Shown here: positions 16,769 through 26,059 of the stretch, piece by piece
Layout: each line of letters starts with the position of its first letter
Numbering within the stretch: the stretch's first letter is position 1
NCBI RefSeq assembly: GCF_000308695.1
Contig: NZ_BAGG01000124.1
Coordinates: 1 to 64,000, forward strand
From: Nocardia takedensis NBRC 100417
GTDB taxonomy: Bacteria; Actinomycetota; Actinomycetes; Mycobacteriales; Mycobacteriaceae
Length of the DNA stretch: 64,000 nucleotides
Direction of reading: 5' to 3'
Position numbers and translations under genes: made by a program
Notes under the pieces: generated by a model
Database searches by the model: none
The model's input: only the letters and a program-made list of their open reading frames with translations
Told to the model about the DNA's origin: nothing

Positions 16769-17929
16769 CTACCGCACTTCCTTGATCAGACCCATGCACG
16801 AATACGCCAGATCGGGCACCACATCCACCGGCACGCCCCTGGCCTCGGCCAGTAGTCGCAGGTGCGCGTGTTCGGGGGCGTCGGCCTCGCGCACCAGCAC
16901 GCGCCACGGCACGCGGCGCAACAGCACCCGGGTCGTCTCGCCCACACCGGGTTTGACGAAGTTGACGCTCGCGATGCCGTATTCCTCGCGCACCTTCTCC
17001 ACCGACGCCCATCCCGACCAGGTCGGGGTGCGGTCGCCGCCGGTGACGGCGGCCAGTTCGGCGGGCACCGCGTCGCGCACGCTGTCGAATTCCGCGGCGA
17101 CGGTGTCGAGCATCCGCACCGACACGTCGGCCTCGGCCAGTTCGCGGTAGAACTTCGCGCCATGGAAATCGCCGGGACCGATCACCGTGTCGTTGAGGAC
17201 GGTGCGCGAGATGAGCCCGGAGACCGTGGAATTCAGGCATGCGGAGGCGATGAGGAAATCGTCACGTGTTCCGTAGGTGCGCACGCACTGCCCAGGGTCG
17301 GCGAGGACGGCGAGTTCGTCGTCGAAGCGCGCGCCGCCTGCCGCGTGGTAGGCGTCGAGCGCCTCGGTCAGTTCGCGGGTGATCGCGCCCTTGCCCGTCC
17401 ACCCGTCCACGAACACCACCGAGGCCGGATCGTGGTGGCGGGCCAGATAGTCCAGCGCGACGGCGTCGACGCCGCGGTCGCGCACGATCGACACCGCGTA
17501 GTGCGGGACGTCGAGGCTCTGCTCGCCGCCGCGCGCCGCCAGCCACCGTTTCATCAGGATGCCGACCGGCGTGCCCGCCCTGGCCAGCGACACCAGCACG
17601 ATATCCGTGCCGCGTTCGGCGACCACGAGTTCGGCGACCGTACCCACGGCCAGCGCCAACCGTCGCGCGCTGTCGGCGAGGACCTGCTCGAACAGGTCGC
17701 GGTAGGCGGCATCGGGCTGGTATTCGATCGGCAGCGATTCCGCGTAGTGGGCCTCGCCCGCCTGGATGCGCTGTTCGCGTTCGGCGATGTCGGCTTCCAG
17801 GTCCAGCTCGGACAGATCCTTCAACAACCACGAGACCTCGTGCGCCGCATACGATCCGAACTCCGGCCCGTGCAGCGGGGTGGGTAGGGCGAGCGCCGAT
17901 CCCGGCGAAGTGTTCGACAGCTGACTCAA
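16769..17929 (-). CDS. Phosphoribosyltransferase-like protein with PELOTA domain (StiP-annotated family)
   Basis: A 386-residue protein. Residues 60-240 are a PRTase-like domain: LVSLARAGTPVGIL (108-125) and a PRPP-type loop VVFVDGWTGKGAITREL at 171-187. The C-terminal 75 residues (TTRVLLRRVPWRVLVREA ... AEARGVPVDVVPDLAYS) are an L7Ae/PELOTA-like RNA-binding fold. This combination occurs in Ter operons and was proposed, with CitE, HAD and a second PRTase, to build a nucleoside-like compound. The ATG overlaps the stop of the upstream PRTase gene by four bases. Confidence 0.85.
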   Translation of the reverse strand: MSQLSNTSPGSALALPTPLHGPEFGSYAAHEVSWLLKDLSELDLEADIAEREQRIQAGEAHYAESLPIEYQPDAAYRDLFEQVLADSARRLALAVGTVAELVVAERGTDIVLVSLARAGTPVGILMKRWLAARGGEQSLDVPHYAVSIVRDRGVDAVALDYLARHHDPASVVFVDGWTGKGAITRELTEALDAYHAAGGARFDDELAVLADPGQCVRTYGTRDDFLIASACLNSTVSGLISRTVLNDTVIGPGDFHGAKFYRELAEADVSVRMLDTVAAEFDSVRDAVPAELAAVTGGDRTPTWSGWASVEKVREEYGIASVNFVKPGVGETTRVLLRRVPWRVLVREADAPEHAHLRLLAEARGVPVDVVPDLAYSCMGLIKEVR

Positions 17930-19317
17930 CGGGGCTCCACCGGATTCTCTGGTGCGGACATCCCGGCATCACCGACGGGAACGAGACGCACGCCGTCGCG
18001 GTCGGCGTGCAGGACACGCGGATCGGCGCAGGGGACGACGGCGAGCACCACGTCCTCGCCCGCGGCGGTGAGCACATCGATGAGCCCACCTTCGGCGCGG
18101 AGTTCGGCGGTGTCGGCGGGCGCGTCGAGCACCACGACCAGCACCGGGTTCTCGACGTGGGTCGTGTCCGCGCCGAATTCGGGGCCGTCGGACCAGCGCG
18201 CGTTGTAGAGGTAGCGCCGCGCCGCCGGGTCGAATTCGGGTGCGGCGAAACCGAATCCGCGCCGCAGCGGGTAGCCCGGTTCGTCCAGGACGTAGGCGGG
18301 TGAGCGGGTGGTGGTCTGGAATCGCGTCGGAATCCCCGACTCGCGCAGTTCGTCGGCCAGCCGCAGCGGCAGGTACATCAGCTCTTCGTGGCCGATGACG
18401 ATCGCGGGCCGCCCCGGCGCGACCGCGCCCAGATGGTCGCGCAGATCGGCCGCGGCGAGGACCACCGCGGCGTCGAACGCGCCGGCGTCGACGTCACGGA
18501 ACCCGTGCCTGCCGCCTTCGGGAACCGCGGCGGGCCAGGACAATTCGACCCGCGTCACCGTGCCGCGGCGTTCCGCCACCGGATTGAGGGTGTGGTCCGG
18601 CAACGCCATGACCCGCTCGCGGATGCCCTCGGGCAGGTGGGTGCGCCCAGACACCAGGCAGACCGTGTCGATGCGCACGCCGAGTTCGGTCTCCACCGCG
18701 CGGAAGCTCTCGTGATCGGCCTCCGACCGCATGTCGACCAGCGAGGCCAGCACGTAGTGCGCGCGCGGGGCGAAGGCGTGCAAGGCGCGCAACGCGTCCA
18801 ACGCGGTACGGCCGGTGGAGATCTCGTCGTCGACCATGACCAGCGGCAGGTCGCCCTGGAACACGCTCGCCGGGGCGGGCTGCAACAGGTGCGTCGTCGC
18901 GTGCGAATGCCCTTCCTCGAAACTCGTCAGGGTCTCGGCCTCGGGCACGTCACGGCGGGTGGAGTGCAGATAGCAGCGCGCGTCCAACCGCGCCGCCACG
19001 ATGTGCCCGAGACCGGTGGCCGTCTCGGCGAAACCGAGGACCAGCGCGTCCGCACCGCCGAGAACCTCGCGCACCAGGTCGCCGAGACGGTCGCCCGCTT
19101 CCAGGACCGCGCGCGGATCGGTGGGCAGATGTTTGCCCAGCACCGTCGACACCAGCAGGTGCGCCCGCTTCGGATTGCGCCGCAAACCCACCTCGAGCAA
19201 GGTCGCGATCGTCAGGTCGGCGGGCAGCACCGCCGCCCCCGCACCGCCGTGACCGCGCACGTGCCGAAGGGCGATCCCCAGTTCCCTGGTCGCCCACGGC
19301 TCGGATCGAGCACTCAC
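17926..19317 (-). CDS. Phosphoribosyltransferase-like protein with TRSP domain
   Basis: A 463-residue protein. An Orotate-PRTase-like domain occupies residues 40-230, with GFAETATGLGHIVAARL (95-111) and PRPP loop VMVDDEISTGRTALDAL (160-176). The C-terminal half (VVLAAADLRDHLG, VIGHEELMYLPLRLADEL, FQTTTRSPAYV) matches the TRSP domain found fused to it in Ter systems. The GTG start overlaps the CitE-like stop (GTGA), and its own stop overlaps the next ATG, so the three genes are translationally coupled. Catalytic competence looks intact from the acidic PRPP loop. Confidence 0.86.
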   Translation of the reverse strand: MSARSEPWATRELGIALRHVRGHGGAGAAVLPADLTIATLLEVGLRRNPKRAHLLVSTVLGKHLPTDPRAVLEAGDRLGDLVREVLGGADALVLGFAETATGLGHIVAARLDARCYLHSTRRDVPEAETLTSFEEGHSHATTHLLQPAPASVFQGDLPLVMVDDEISTGRTALDALRALHAFAPRAHYVLASLVDMRSEADHESFRAVETELGVRIDTVCLVSGRTHLPEGIRERVMALPDHTLNPVAERRGTVTRVELSWPAAVPEGGRHGFRDVDAGAFDAAVVLAAADLRDHLGAVAPGRPAIVIGHEELMYLPLRLADELRESGIPTRFQTTTRSPAYVLDEPGYPLRRGFGFAAPEFDPAARRYLYNARWSDGPEFGADTTHVENPVLVVVLDAPADTAELRAEGGLIDVLTAAGEDVVLAVVPCADPRVLHADRDGVRLVPVGDAGMSAPENPVEPR

Positions 19318-20525
19318 ACCTGCACCGCCGCGGTCAGCAGATCCACGAAGGACACTCCTTTGTTGGCCACGCCGAACACCCGGGCCCGCAGCAACGTCTG
19401 CCGGGCCCAACTGCGATGCGGGCGCATCTCGTTCATCTTGTTGCGGTACTCCGAGGCCGCGACCCCGCCCACGTCGACCTGGAGGATGTCCAGCGCGTCG
19501 GAGTACTCCTCGTGGGTGACCACCGACAGCGCGTGCACCGCCGCCACATGCGAGGGATGGATCACCGTCTTGCCCTGGATGCCGTTGGCCCGGTCCAGGG
19601 TGATCTCGCGCAGTAAACCGTCCAGATCGCGCGAGACCAGGTACCGGCGGAACGGCACCGCGTCGGACTCCTCGAACGGCGCGGTGCGCAGCAACGGACG
19701 GAACATGCGCTCGTGATCGGCGAAGTACTCCCACACCGGGCCCGTGATCACATAGCCGGTGCCGTCGGTGCGGCCCAGGTAGTTCACGATGTCGGCGATC
19801 ACGTCGGCGACCACGCGCACGTCGTAGATCGTCAGGTCGCGGTCGCGGCGGATGCCGAAGGTCGAGCACATGTCGGTGGCGCCGACACGCACCGCCAGCA
19901 CCCGTTCGCGGTGCTCGGCCAGCATCGCGGCGATCCGACCCAACTCGTGGTCGCGGGTCTGCCGGTGCACCAGCGCCGCCGACTCCAACACCGGCATCCC
20001 GTACAGCGGCCGGTCCAGCGCGCGGCCCGCCGCCTCGAGCGCGTCGAGATACTTCTGCCCCGTGGCGCTGTCGAACTTGGGGAACACGAACCCCACCAGC
20101 GCTGCGGCGCCCGCGCCGAGACGCTCCACGATCTCGCCCACGGTGTCCGCGTCGCGCACCCGGATGAACAGCAGCGGATTCGGATCGGGACTGCTCGCCA
20201 GCAGATCCAACGTCTCCACCGCGCGCTGCTTGGCCGATTCGACCTCGTGATCGGCGACCGCGTCCTCGAGATCGATCACCATCGAGCACACCCCGTGATC
20301 GGAGCGTTTGCGTATGGTCTCGGCCAGGTCCGGTCTGGTCGCGGGCGCGTACAGCGTCGCGCCCAAGGCGTACGCCAACAGTTCTCGGTCAGTGTGCGCG
20401 CCGAAAGGCTCGGGTTGCCGATGGAAAAGGTGCCGTGCGTCCGGTCCGTGCAGCTGCCGAAAATGGCGCAGCGGCAGTGCCTTCCGCAGGGAAACCTCCT
20501 GCTGGACGGCGATGCCTGCGGTCAT
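19314..20525 (-). CDS. CitE / HpcH-HpaI aldolase-like protein of the Ter module
   Basis: A 403-residue TIM-barrel lyase. Signature regions: LYAPATRPDLAETI, MVIDLEDAVADHEV (metal/acid region), LFIRVRDADTVGEI, VRVGATDMCSTFGI and GKTVIHPSHVAAVHAL (the CitE C-terminal substrate loop). Such enzymes act on CoA thioesters or oxo-acids with magnesium. In Ter operons the member is longer than canonical CitE, as here. Good Shine-Dalgarno GAGG precedes the ATG. The predicted role is in the same metabolite pathway as the two PRTases and the HAD; the substrate is unknown. Confidence 0.86.
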   Translation of the reverse strand: MTAGIAVQQEVSLRKALPLRHFRQLHGPDARHLFHRQPEPFGAHTDRELLAYALGATLYAPATRPDLAETIRKRSDHGVCSMVIDLEDAVADHEVESAKQRAVETLDLLASSPDPNPLLFIRVRDADTVGEIVERLGAGAAALVGFVFPKFDSATGQKYLDALEAAGRALDRPLYGMPVLESAALVHRQTRDHELGRIAAMLAEHRERVLAVRVGATDMCSTFGIRRDRDLTIYDVRVVADVIADIVNYLGRTDGTGYVITGPVWEYFADHERMFRPLLRTAPFEESDAVPFRRYLVSRDLDGLLREITLDRANGIQGKTVIHPSHVAAVHALSVVTHEEYSDALDILQVDVGGVAASEYRNKMNEMRPHRSWARQTLLRARVFGVANKGVSFVDLLTAAVQV

Positions 20526-20538
20526 CGAGGGCCCATCC

Positions 20539-21753
20539 TCATTCTCGTCGTTGTCCTACGTGTTTTCTCATGCGATCCACCACACCGGCGATGAAATCGG
20601 TGACGGCATCCAGTTCCGCCACATACGCCCGGTAATCGGGATGACGTCCCGACAGTGTTTCCGAAATTCGATCGATACGGTCGACCTGTGCGTCGAGCAC
20701 AGATCCCCACTCGGCGACGAGCCCCCGGCTCACCGCCAGCATCTGCGCGTCCCGCAGCCGGAATCGTACGGCCTCCGCTTTCGCGCGCGGGTCGGCACGG
20801 ACCTCACGCAGCAGGGCGAGCCTACGGGTCACGGCGTCGATCTGCTGCTCGGCCTCGGCCAGGCTGCCCCTGGCGGACGTGGTCAATTCAAGTGCGGACT
20901 CCGGATTGTTCTGGTCGGCCGCCGCGCGCGCCCGTTCCAAGGCGTCGGCGGCGGCGCTGATGGCGCGCTGACTTTCCCGCTCATTGTTGGCCAAGTCCGC
21001 CGAACTCGCAGCGTTGAACTCACGCAGCAGCGCCGAGTACGCGGGCGCGAGCCCCTCGGCGCGGTTGCGCACCGCCGACAACCTGGTGTTCACCGAGGTG
21101 AGGGCGGTTTTCGCGGCCTCCTGTCGAGAGGGGGCCTGCGCCAAGGCATCCGCCAGTTCCCGGCTGACCGCCTCCAGTCGATTGGCTGCCCTTCGCTGCT
21201 CGGCGATCCCGCTGCGGGCGGCCGCCTCCAGTGTGAGCAGAGCCTCATCGACCGCGGCCGCGTGGCGCAGCACCGACGGGTAGCCCGCGAACTCCGACTC
21301 CGCGGCCCGACCGCGCACCCGCGCGGCGCTCGCCTTCACCTGCGCGACCAGTTGCGGGACGGTCGCGCGCACCCCCAACGCCTGCTCCAACACCGCCTGA
21401 TTCCCGCGATAGAACTCGTCCACCGCGCGCGCCGCGTCACCGAGCGACGCCGTGACGGCGGCGGCCCGCTCGGGCCCCTGCGGGAACGGCGTCCCGTCGC
21501 GTTCGGCGGCCTCGAGTTCCTCGGTCAGCGCCAGATACCGGCCCGCCGCGTCGTAACACCGCGAGCGCACCGGCTCCCACGCCGACCCCAGCGCACGCTC
21601 GGGGAACACCTCGTCGCAGGCGTGCACGGCGTCCTCGGCCACGCTCTGTCGCCGGTCCATGTCGAGGAACGCGTCCGCGAGCTGCGAGCGCGCCTGCTGA
21701 ATCCATTCGCTGTTCCGGGAGGACCGGAACCAGCCACGCCTACGGCCTGCCAC
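20539..21753 (-). CDS. Long alpha-helical coiled-coil protein, first gene of Ter reverse operon
   Basis: About 404 residues from the GTG at 21753 (MAGRRRGWFRSSRNSEWI), chosen as the first start before family-like sequence; the longer open frame upstream reads as non-coding. Almost the whole chain is Ala/Glu/Arg-rich helix with heptads (for example AVDEFYRGNQAVLEQALG, LEAVSRELADALAQAPSRQ). No membrane segment or enzyme motif. Comparable helical proteins lie beside TerD genes in actinobacteria and may scaffold the complex. It is divergent from terD (21946). Confidence 0.75.
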   Translation of the reverse strand: MAGRRRGWFRSSRNSEWIQQARSQLADAFLDMDRRQSVAEDAVHACDEVFPERALGSAWEPVRSRCYDAAGRYLALTEELEAAERDGTPFPQGPERAAAVTASLGDAARAVDEFYRGNQAVLEQALGVRATVPQLVAQVKASAARVRGRAAESEFAGYPSVLRHAAAVDEALLTLEAAARSGIAEQRRAANRLEAVSRELADALAQAPSRQEAAKTALTSVNTRLSAVRNRAEGLAPAYSALLREFNAASSADLANNERESQRAISAAADALERARAAADQNNPESALELTTSARGSLAEAEQQIDAVTRRLALLREVRADPRAKAEAVRFRLRDAQMLAVSRGLVAEWGSVLDAQVDRIDRISETLSGRHPDYRAYVAELDAVTDFIAGVVDRMRKHVGQRRE

Positions 21754-21945
21754 GCCCCGATGGTAGGTCCTGAACCGACCGGTCGACGGTGGAAGTCCGG
21801 GAGGCGACCGCAGACGACAGTGCTGTTCGCCGGGGGTTACCCCACTTTCTACGCAAGTTCGCCGAAACCTACTACTGTCGTAACTCGTACCCGGCGATTC
21901 GGACATGCTGGGACCACAGACGGACTATTCGAAAGGGAATCCCGC

Positions 21946-22521
21946 ATGGGTGTCAGTTTGTCCAAGGGCGGCAATGTCTCGCTGACCAAGGCGGCGCCGA
22001 ACCTTACCGCTGTCGCCGTCGGTCTGGGGTGGGACGTCCGCTCCACCACCGGCACCGACTTCGACCTCGACGCCAGCGCCATCGCGACCGGCGCGGACAA
22101 GAAGGTGCTCTCCGATCAGCACTTCGTGTTCTTCAACAACCTGAAGTCCCCCGAAGGCGCGATCGAGCACACCGGGGACAACACCACCGGCGAGGGCGAA
22201 GGCGACGACGAGGTCATCAACGTCGACCTGGCCAACACCCCGCCCACCATCGAGAGCATCTTCTTCCCGGTCTCGATCTACGACGCGGAGACCCGTCAGC
22301 AGTCCTTCGGCCAGGTCCGCAACGCCTACATCCGGGTCGTCGACCGCAGCAACGGCAGCGAACTGGCCCGCTACGACCTCACCGAGGACGCCTCCACCGA
22401 GACCGCGATGGTCTTCGGCGAGCTCTACCGCAACGGCGCCGAGTGGAAGTTCCGCGCCATCGGCCAGGGCTACGCCTCGGGCCTGTCCGGCATCGCGCGC
22501 GACTACGGCGTGAACGTCTAG
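21946..22521 (+). CDS. terD: TerD, canonical calcium-binding stress protein
   Basis: A 191-residue single-domain TerD/TerE protein starting MGVSLSKGGNVSLTKAAP. Both calcium sites look complete: FDLDASAIA near residue 40 and HTGDNTTGEGEGDDEVI near residue 70. The classic C-terminal GAEWKFRAIGQGYASGLSG follows. GAAAGGG precedes the ATG. TerD proteins confer tolerance to tellurite and membrane or DNA stress by an unclear mechanism and associate with TerC-type membrane proteins, which here is the next gene. A strong hairpin follows. Confidence 0.95.
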   Translation: MGVSLSKGGNVSLTKAAPNLTAVAVGLGWDVRSTTGTDFDLDASAIATGADKKVLSDQHFVFFNNLKSPEGAIEHTGDNTTGEGEGDDEVINVDLANTPPTIESIFFPVSIYDAETRQQSFGQVRNAYIRVVDRSNGSELARYDLTEDASTETAMVFGELYRNGAEWKFRAIGQGYASGLSGIARDYGVNV

Positions 22522-22540
22522 CCACAACGCTTTCGGCGCG

Positions 22541-22568
22541 GGAGGGGGCTCGGCGACGAGCCCCCTCC
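22541..22568 (+). terminator. Hairpin after terD
   Basis: A perfect 12-bp stem (GGAGGGGGCTCG / CGAGCCCCCTCC) with GCGA loop, 19 bases after the terD stop. It may attenuate rather than end transcription, since the TerC-like gene follows on the same strand. Confidence 0.7.
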
Positions 22569-22689
22569 TCGCGCGTGCGCCACACCCGAGCGCCCGGAAT
22601 TCGGCGCATCGTTGGACATACGGCGGTTCAACGGCCACGCTGGTACCGATTTCGCCGATTCTGTTCCCAAGCAACGAAAGGTCCCTCGC

Positions 22690-23796
22690 GTGGTCCTGCG
22701 TATATTCGGCCTCTCCGGCGTTGTCACGGTGGTGTCGCTGGTGGTGGCGTTCCTCTACGGCGGCCCCGAGGCGCTCATCCTGTGCGCCATCCTCGGCATC
22801 CTCGAAGTCTCGTTGTCCTTCGACAACGCCGTCATCAACGCCACCGTCCTCCAGCGGATGAGCGAATTCTGGCAGAAGATCTTCCTCACCGTCGGCGTTC
22901 TGATCGCCGTGTTCGGCATGCGGTTGGTCTTCCCGCTGGCGATCGTGTGGATCACCGCCGGGCTGAACCCGGTCGAAGCCCTCGACCTGGCGCTGAACCC
23001 GCCGCCGAACGACGGCGCCTATTTCGAGAACGGCGACCCGAGCTACGAGACGCTCATCACCGACGCCCACCCGCAGATCGCGGCCTTCGGCGGCATGTTC
23101 CTGGCGCTGCTGTTCCTGAACTTCATCTTCGAAGAGCGTGAGATCACCTGGCTGGCGTGGCTGGAGAAGCCGCTGGCCAAGGCGGGCAAGCTCGACATGC
23201 TCTCGGTCGTGGTCGCGGGCGGTGCGCTGGTGCTGGTCGCCGAACTGCTCGCCGACGACGACAAGCGCGCCACCGTCCTGGTCGCGGGCCTGCTCGGCAT
23301 GATCACCTACATCGCGGTCGACGGTCTGGGCTCGATGTTCCACACCGACGAACTCGAGGAGCAGTCCGGTCCGTCCGATCTGGCCAAGGCCACCGGTAAA
23401 GCCGGCTTCTTCCTGTTCCTCTACCTGGAGGTCCTCGACGCGTCGTTCTCCTTCGACGGCGTGATCGGCGCGTTCGCCATCACCTCCGACCCGATCATCA
23501 TCGCCCTGGGCCTCGGCCTGATCGGTGCGATGTTCGTCCGGTCCATCACGGTGTACCTGGTCCGCCAGGGCACGCTCTCGGAGTACGTGTACCTCGAGCA
23601 CGGCGCGCACTGGGCGATCGGCGCGCTGGCCACCATCCTGTTGGTCTCCATCGGCGTGCACGTCAACGAGATCATCACCGGCCTGGTCGGTGTCGCGTTC
23701 ATCGGCGCGGCGTTGGTGTCCAGCATCCTGCGCAACCGCCGCAACGGCGATGCCGACGAGATCGAGAGCGAACGCTCCGCCACGCCGGTAGGCTGA
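22690..23796 (+). CDS. DUF475 / TerC-like integral membrane protein
   Basis: A 368-residue protein with about nine membrane helices. The TerC signature appears twice in altered form: ILEVSLSFDNAVINATVL in the second helix and YLEVLDASFSFDGVIGAFA later, the DUF475 version. TerC proteins sit in the membrane and are linked to metal (often manganese) handling and tellurite resistance with TerD. GTG at 22690 is used (VLRIFGLSGVVT) with GAAAGG ten bases upstream. The Arg/Asp/Glu-rich tail is cytoplasmic. A hairpin ending in TTT follows. Confidence 0.9.
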   Translation: MVLRIFGLSGVVTVVSLVVAFLYGGPEALILCAILGILEVSLSFDNAVINATVLQRMSEFWQKIFLTVGVLIAVFGMRLVFPLAIVWITAGLNPVEALDLALNPPPNDGAYFENGDPSYETLITDAHPQIAAFGGMFLALLFLNFIFEEREITWLAWLEKPLAKAGKLDMLSVVVAGGALVLVAELLADDDKRATVLVAGLLGMITYIAVDGLGSMFHTDELEEQSGPSDLAKATGKAGFFLFLYLEVLDASFSFDGVIGAFAITSDPIIIALGLGLIGAMFVRSITVYLVRQGTLSEYVYLEHGAHWAIGALATILLVSIGVHVNEIITGLVGVAFIGAALVSSILRNRRNGDADEIESERSATPVG

Positions 23797-23823
23797 TCGG
23801 CGGCACGCAGCCGACCGACCTCG

Positions 23824-23858
23824 AGTGGCAGCGGGTCCGAACCGGAACCGCTGCCACT
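23824..23858 (+). terminator. Rho-independent-type terminator after TerC-like gene
   Basis: Perfect 11-bp stem AGTGGCAGCGG / CCGCTGCCACT, 13-base loop, followed by TT. It lies 27 bases after the stop. Confidence 0.7.
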
Positions 23859-23927
23859 TTCGCGTTTCGACGACTCCCGTGTCACGGCATTTTTCCGGCA
23901 CGAGGATTCACGAGGGGGATCGCGCCG

Positions 23928-24542
23928 ATGACTCCACCCGAGAGCGTCGACCTGGCCACGGTGACGCTGTCCAAGGCCACTCCGAGCATCAACCTCACCA
24001 AACCCGGTGACGCGCAAGGTGTGATGCGAGTGAATCTGAACTGGTCCAAGGGCCGGCGCGGAATCTTCCGGCGCGGCAAGCCCGTCGACCTCGACCTGGG
24101 CTGCCTCTACGAATTGGCCGACGGGACCAAAGGCGTCGTGCAGGCCATCGGCGACAACTTCGGGAACCTCGACGCCGCACCGTATATCCGCCTCGACGGC
24201 GACGACCGCAGCGGAGCCGACGCCGCGGGCGAGACCATGCACATCGACCTGAGCCGTCCCGAAGTCTTCAAGCGGGTGCTCATCTTCGCCTTCATCTACG
24301 ACGGCGTGCCCAACTGGGCCGCCGCCGACGGGGTGGTCACCCTGTATCCCACCAGCGGGCCGCGGGTCGAGGTGCGACTCGACTCCCCGGTGAACGGCGC
24401 CCGCTCGTGCGCGGTCGCGCTGTTGCAGAACCAGGGCCCGGGGATCACCGTGCACCGGGAAGTGAACTACATCAACGGAACCCAGCGCTACATCGACGAG
24501 GCGTACCGGTGGGGCATGCAGTGGCACAGCACGAGCAAATAG
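23928..24542 (+). CDS. TerD/TerA-family protein
   Basis: A 204-residue divergent TerD-superfamily member: VTLSKATPSINLTKPG, VDLDLGCLYELADGTKG, then DDRSGADAAGETMHIDLSRP in the position of the calcium loop, with acids spaced differently from TerD. The C-terminal half ends NYINGTQRYIDEAYRWGMQW, closer to TerA/TerF-like proteins. It probably binds metal, with altered ligands. Last forward gene of the Ter block; its stop is one base from the convergent GT87 paralogue. Confidence 0.84.
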   Translation: MTPPESVDLATVTLSKATPSINLTKPGDAQGVMRVNLNWSKGRRGIFRRGKPVDLDLGCLYELADGTKGVVQAIGDNFGNLDAAPYIRLDGDDRSGADAAGETMHIDLSRPEVFKRVLIFAFIYDGVPNWAAADGVVTLYPTSGPRVEVRLDSPVNGARSCAVALLQNQGPGITVHREVNYINGTQRYIDEAYRWGMQWHSTSK

Positions 24543-24543
24543 C

Positions 24544-25926
24544 TCACGCCCGTTCCGCGGCCACCAATTGCCCGGTGTCCCGCGAGCTTTCGGGTGGCGC
24601 GAGCGTGGCCGCGCGCCACCGCGCGCCCACGAACAGGAAGAACAGCACCACCAGCAGGATCGCGCGCCCCCACACCCCGAACTGCACGACGCTCTCGATC
24701 GTGTCCACCGGATCGCCCGTGCCGATCGTGTAGAAGTAGCGGAACACCCCCACACCCACCGCCGCGTCGGCCAGCAGGTAGCCCGCGATCAGCGGGAACG
24801 GCACCTTCAGCAACACCAGGAACGGCAGCAGCCACAGCGTGTACTGCGGTGAGTGCACCTTGTGGAACAGCAGGAAGCCGCACAGCATCGCGCCGCTGAC
24901 GCCCACCCACGGGAACACCCCCGTCGCCAGGTACCGCTGCCGCCCCAGCCAGATCGCCAGCGCGAACGAGCCGAGCACCAGCAGCGGCGAGGCCACCGAA
25001 ACGGTGTCCTGGAACGCGGATTCGCTGTCGGCGCCGTCCTCGAAGAGCAACCGCAGACCCCAGTACCAGACGGAATTGGTGGTGATGTCGGCCTGGCGCA
25101 TCTGCTGGAAGGCGATCGAGGCCCGCCACCCCTCGTAGCCCGCCAGCGCGAAGGGCAGGTTCACCGCGACCACGGTGCCGATCGCGGCGGCCGCCGTCAG
25201 CAGCGCGCCGCGCACGTCCAGCGGGCGGCCCCGATCCCGCGCCGCGCCGTTGGTCAGCACGTAGATCAGCAGCGGCAGGACGAAGATCCCCGGATACAAC
25301 TTCAGACAGAAGCCGAGACCGAGCAGCACCGCAGCGACCACGCCCCTGCTCCGCAGCGAATACCGCGGCAGATACCCCACCACGTAGATCGCGGCGACCG
25401 CCGTGGCGACCACCGGCAACTCCCAGTTGTGGAAGGCGTAGAGCACCAGCGGCGGACCGGCCGCCCACAGCAACGCGGCCCGACCCGCCATCCGATACAG
25501 CAGCCAGGCGATCAGCAGCGCGAACGGCGCCAGCAACAGCGCGGTGTAGGCCAGGAACTGCGCGTCGGTCTCCGCGCCGATCGCGCCCACCCACATCAGC
25601 ACGCCGCTGAGCACCGGGTATTCCACCGCGCCGCCGGTCAGCGTGCCGTCGTCGGTGATGCCGCCGCCGATGTAGGGGAAGACGTGGTTGTCGATGTCAC
25701 GGCCGATCCACAGCAACTGGATGTCGGAGTAACAGACCTCCGCGTCCTTGCGGACCTCGAACGCGGCGCTGCGACCGCTGTCGTCGACCGGACCGGTCGC
25801 GCAGCGCGCCTTGTTCGCGTACCCGAGTGCCAGCGTGACCGCGCACAACAGCAGGATCGCCAGGGCGAACACCCGGCGGCGGACCACGCGATCCGCGAAC
25901 AGCTCGCTGGCGGGTCCGATCGGCAT
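24544..25926 (-). CDS. GT87-type polytopic membrane glycosyltransferase (paralogue)
   Basis: A 460-residue protein with about ten to eleven helices. It is clearly paralogous to the 2646-4382 gene: ALGYANKARC, CYSDIQLLWIGR, VEYPVLSGVLMW, LGLGFCLKLYPG, AVNLPFALAGYEGWR and HKVHSPQYTLWLLP align block by block. It lacks the long acidic ends of the first copy. As a GT-C enzyme it should use a polyprenyl-phosphate sugar in lipoglycan or arabinogalactan assembly. It lies next to rpsF as the Rv0051 locus does in mycobacteria but in opposite orientation. Confidence 0.85.
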   Translation of the reverse strand: MPIGPASELFADRVVRRRVFALAILLLCAVTLALGYANKARCATGPVDDSGRSAAFEVRKDAEVCYSDIQLLWIGRDIDNHVFPYIGGGITDDGTLTGGAVEYPVLSGVLMWVGAIGAETDAQFLAYTALLLAPFALLIAWLLYRMAGRAALLWAAGPPLVLYAFHNWELPVVATAVAAIYVVGYLPRYSLRSRGVVAAVLLGLGFCLKLYPGIFVLPLLIYVLTNGAARDRGRPLDVRGALLTAAAAIGTVVAVNLPFALAGYEGWRASIAFQQMRQADITTNSVWYWGLRLLFEDGADSESAFQDTVSVASPLLVLGSFALAIWLGRQRYLATGVFPWVGVSGAMLCGFLLFHKVHSPQYTLWLLPFLVLLKVPFPLIAGYLLADAAVGVGVFRYFYTIGTGDPVDTIESVVQFGVWGRAILLVVLFFLFVGARWRAATLAPPESSRDTGQLVAAERA

Positions 25927-26010
25927 GGACCCACCCTAGAGGAGGGCGGATTTCCGAGGTCAGGGCCTGGTCATGTAGCCTATCCGGGTTGCTGACGCAA
26001 CGACCCTCCT

Positions 26011-26029
26011 GCCACGGACCGTCCGTGGC
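26011..26029 (+). promoter_or_regulatory. Hairpin in rpsF leader
   Basis: GCCACGGA - CCG - TCCGTGGC forms an 8-bp stem 30 bases before the rpsF start. A CCG-containing loop just before rpsF recalls S6:S18 leader motifs that let these proteins regulate their own mRNA, but the full consensus was not checked. Confidence 0.35.
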
Positions 26030-26059
26030 CGTTATGAGTCCACAGGAGGTGATTGGTCC

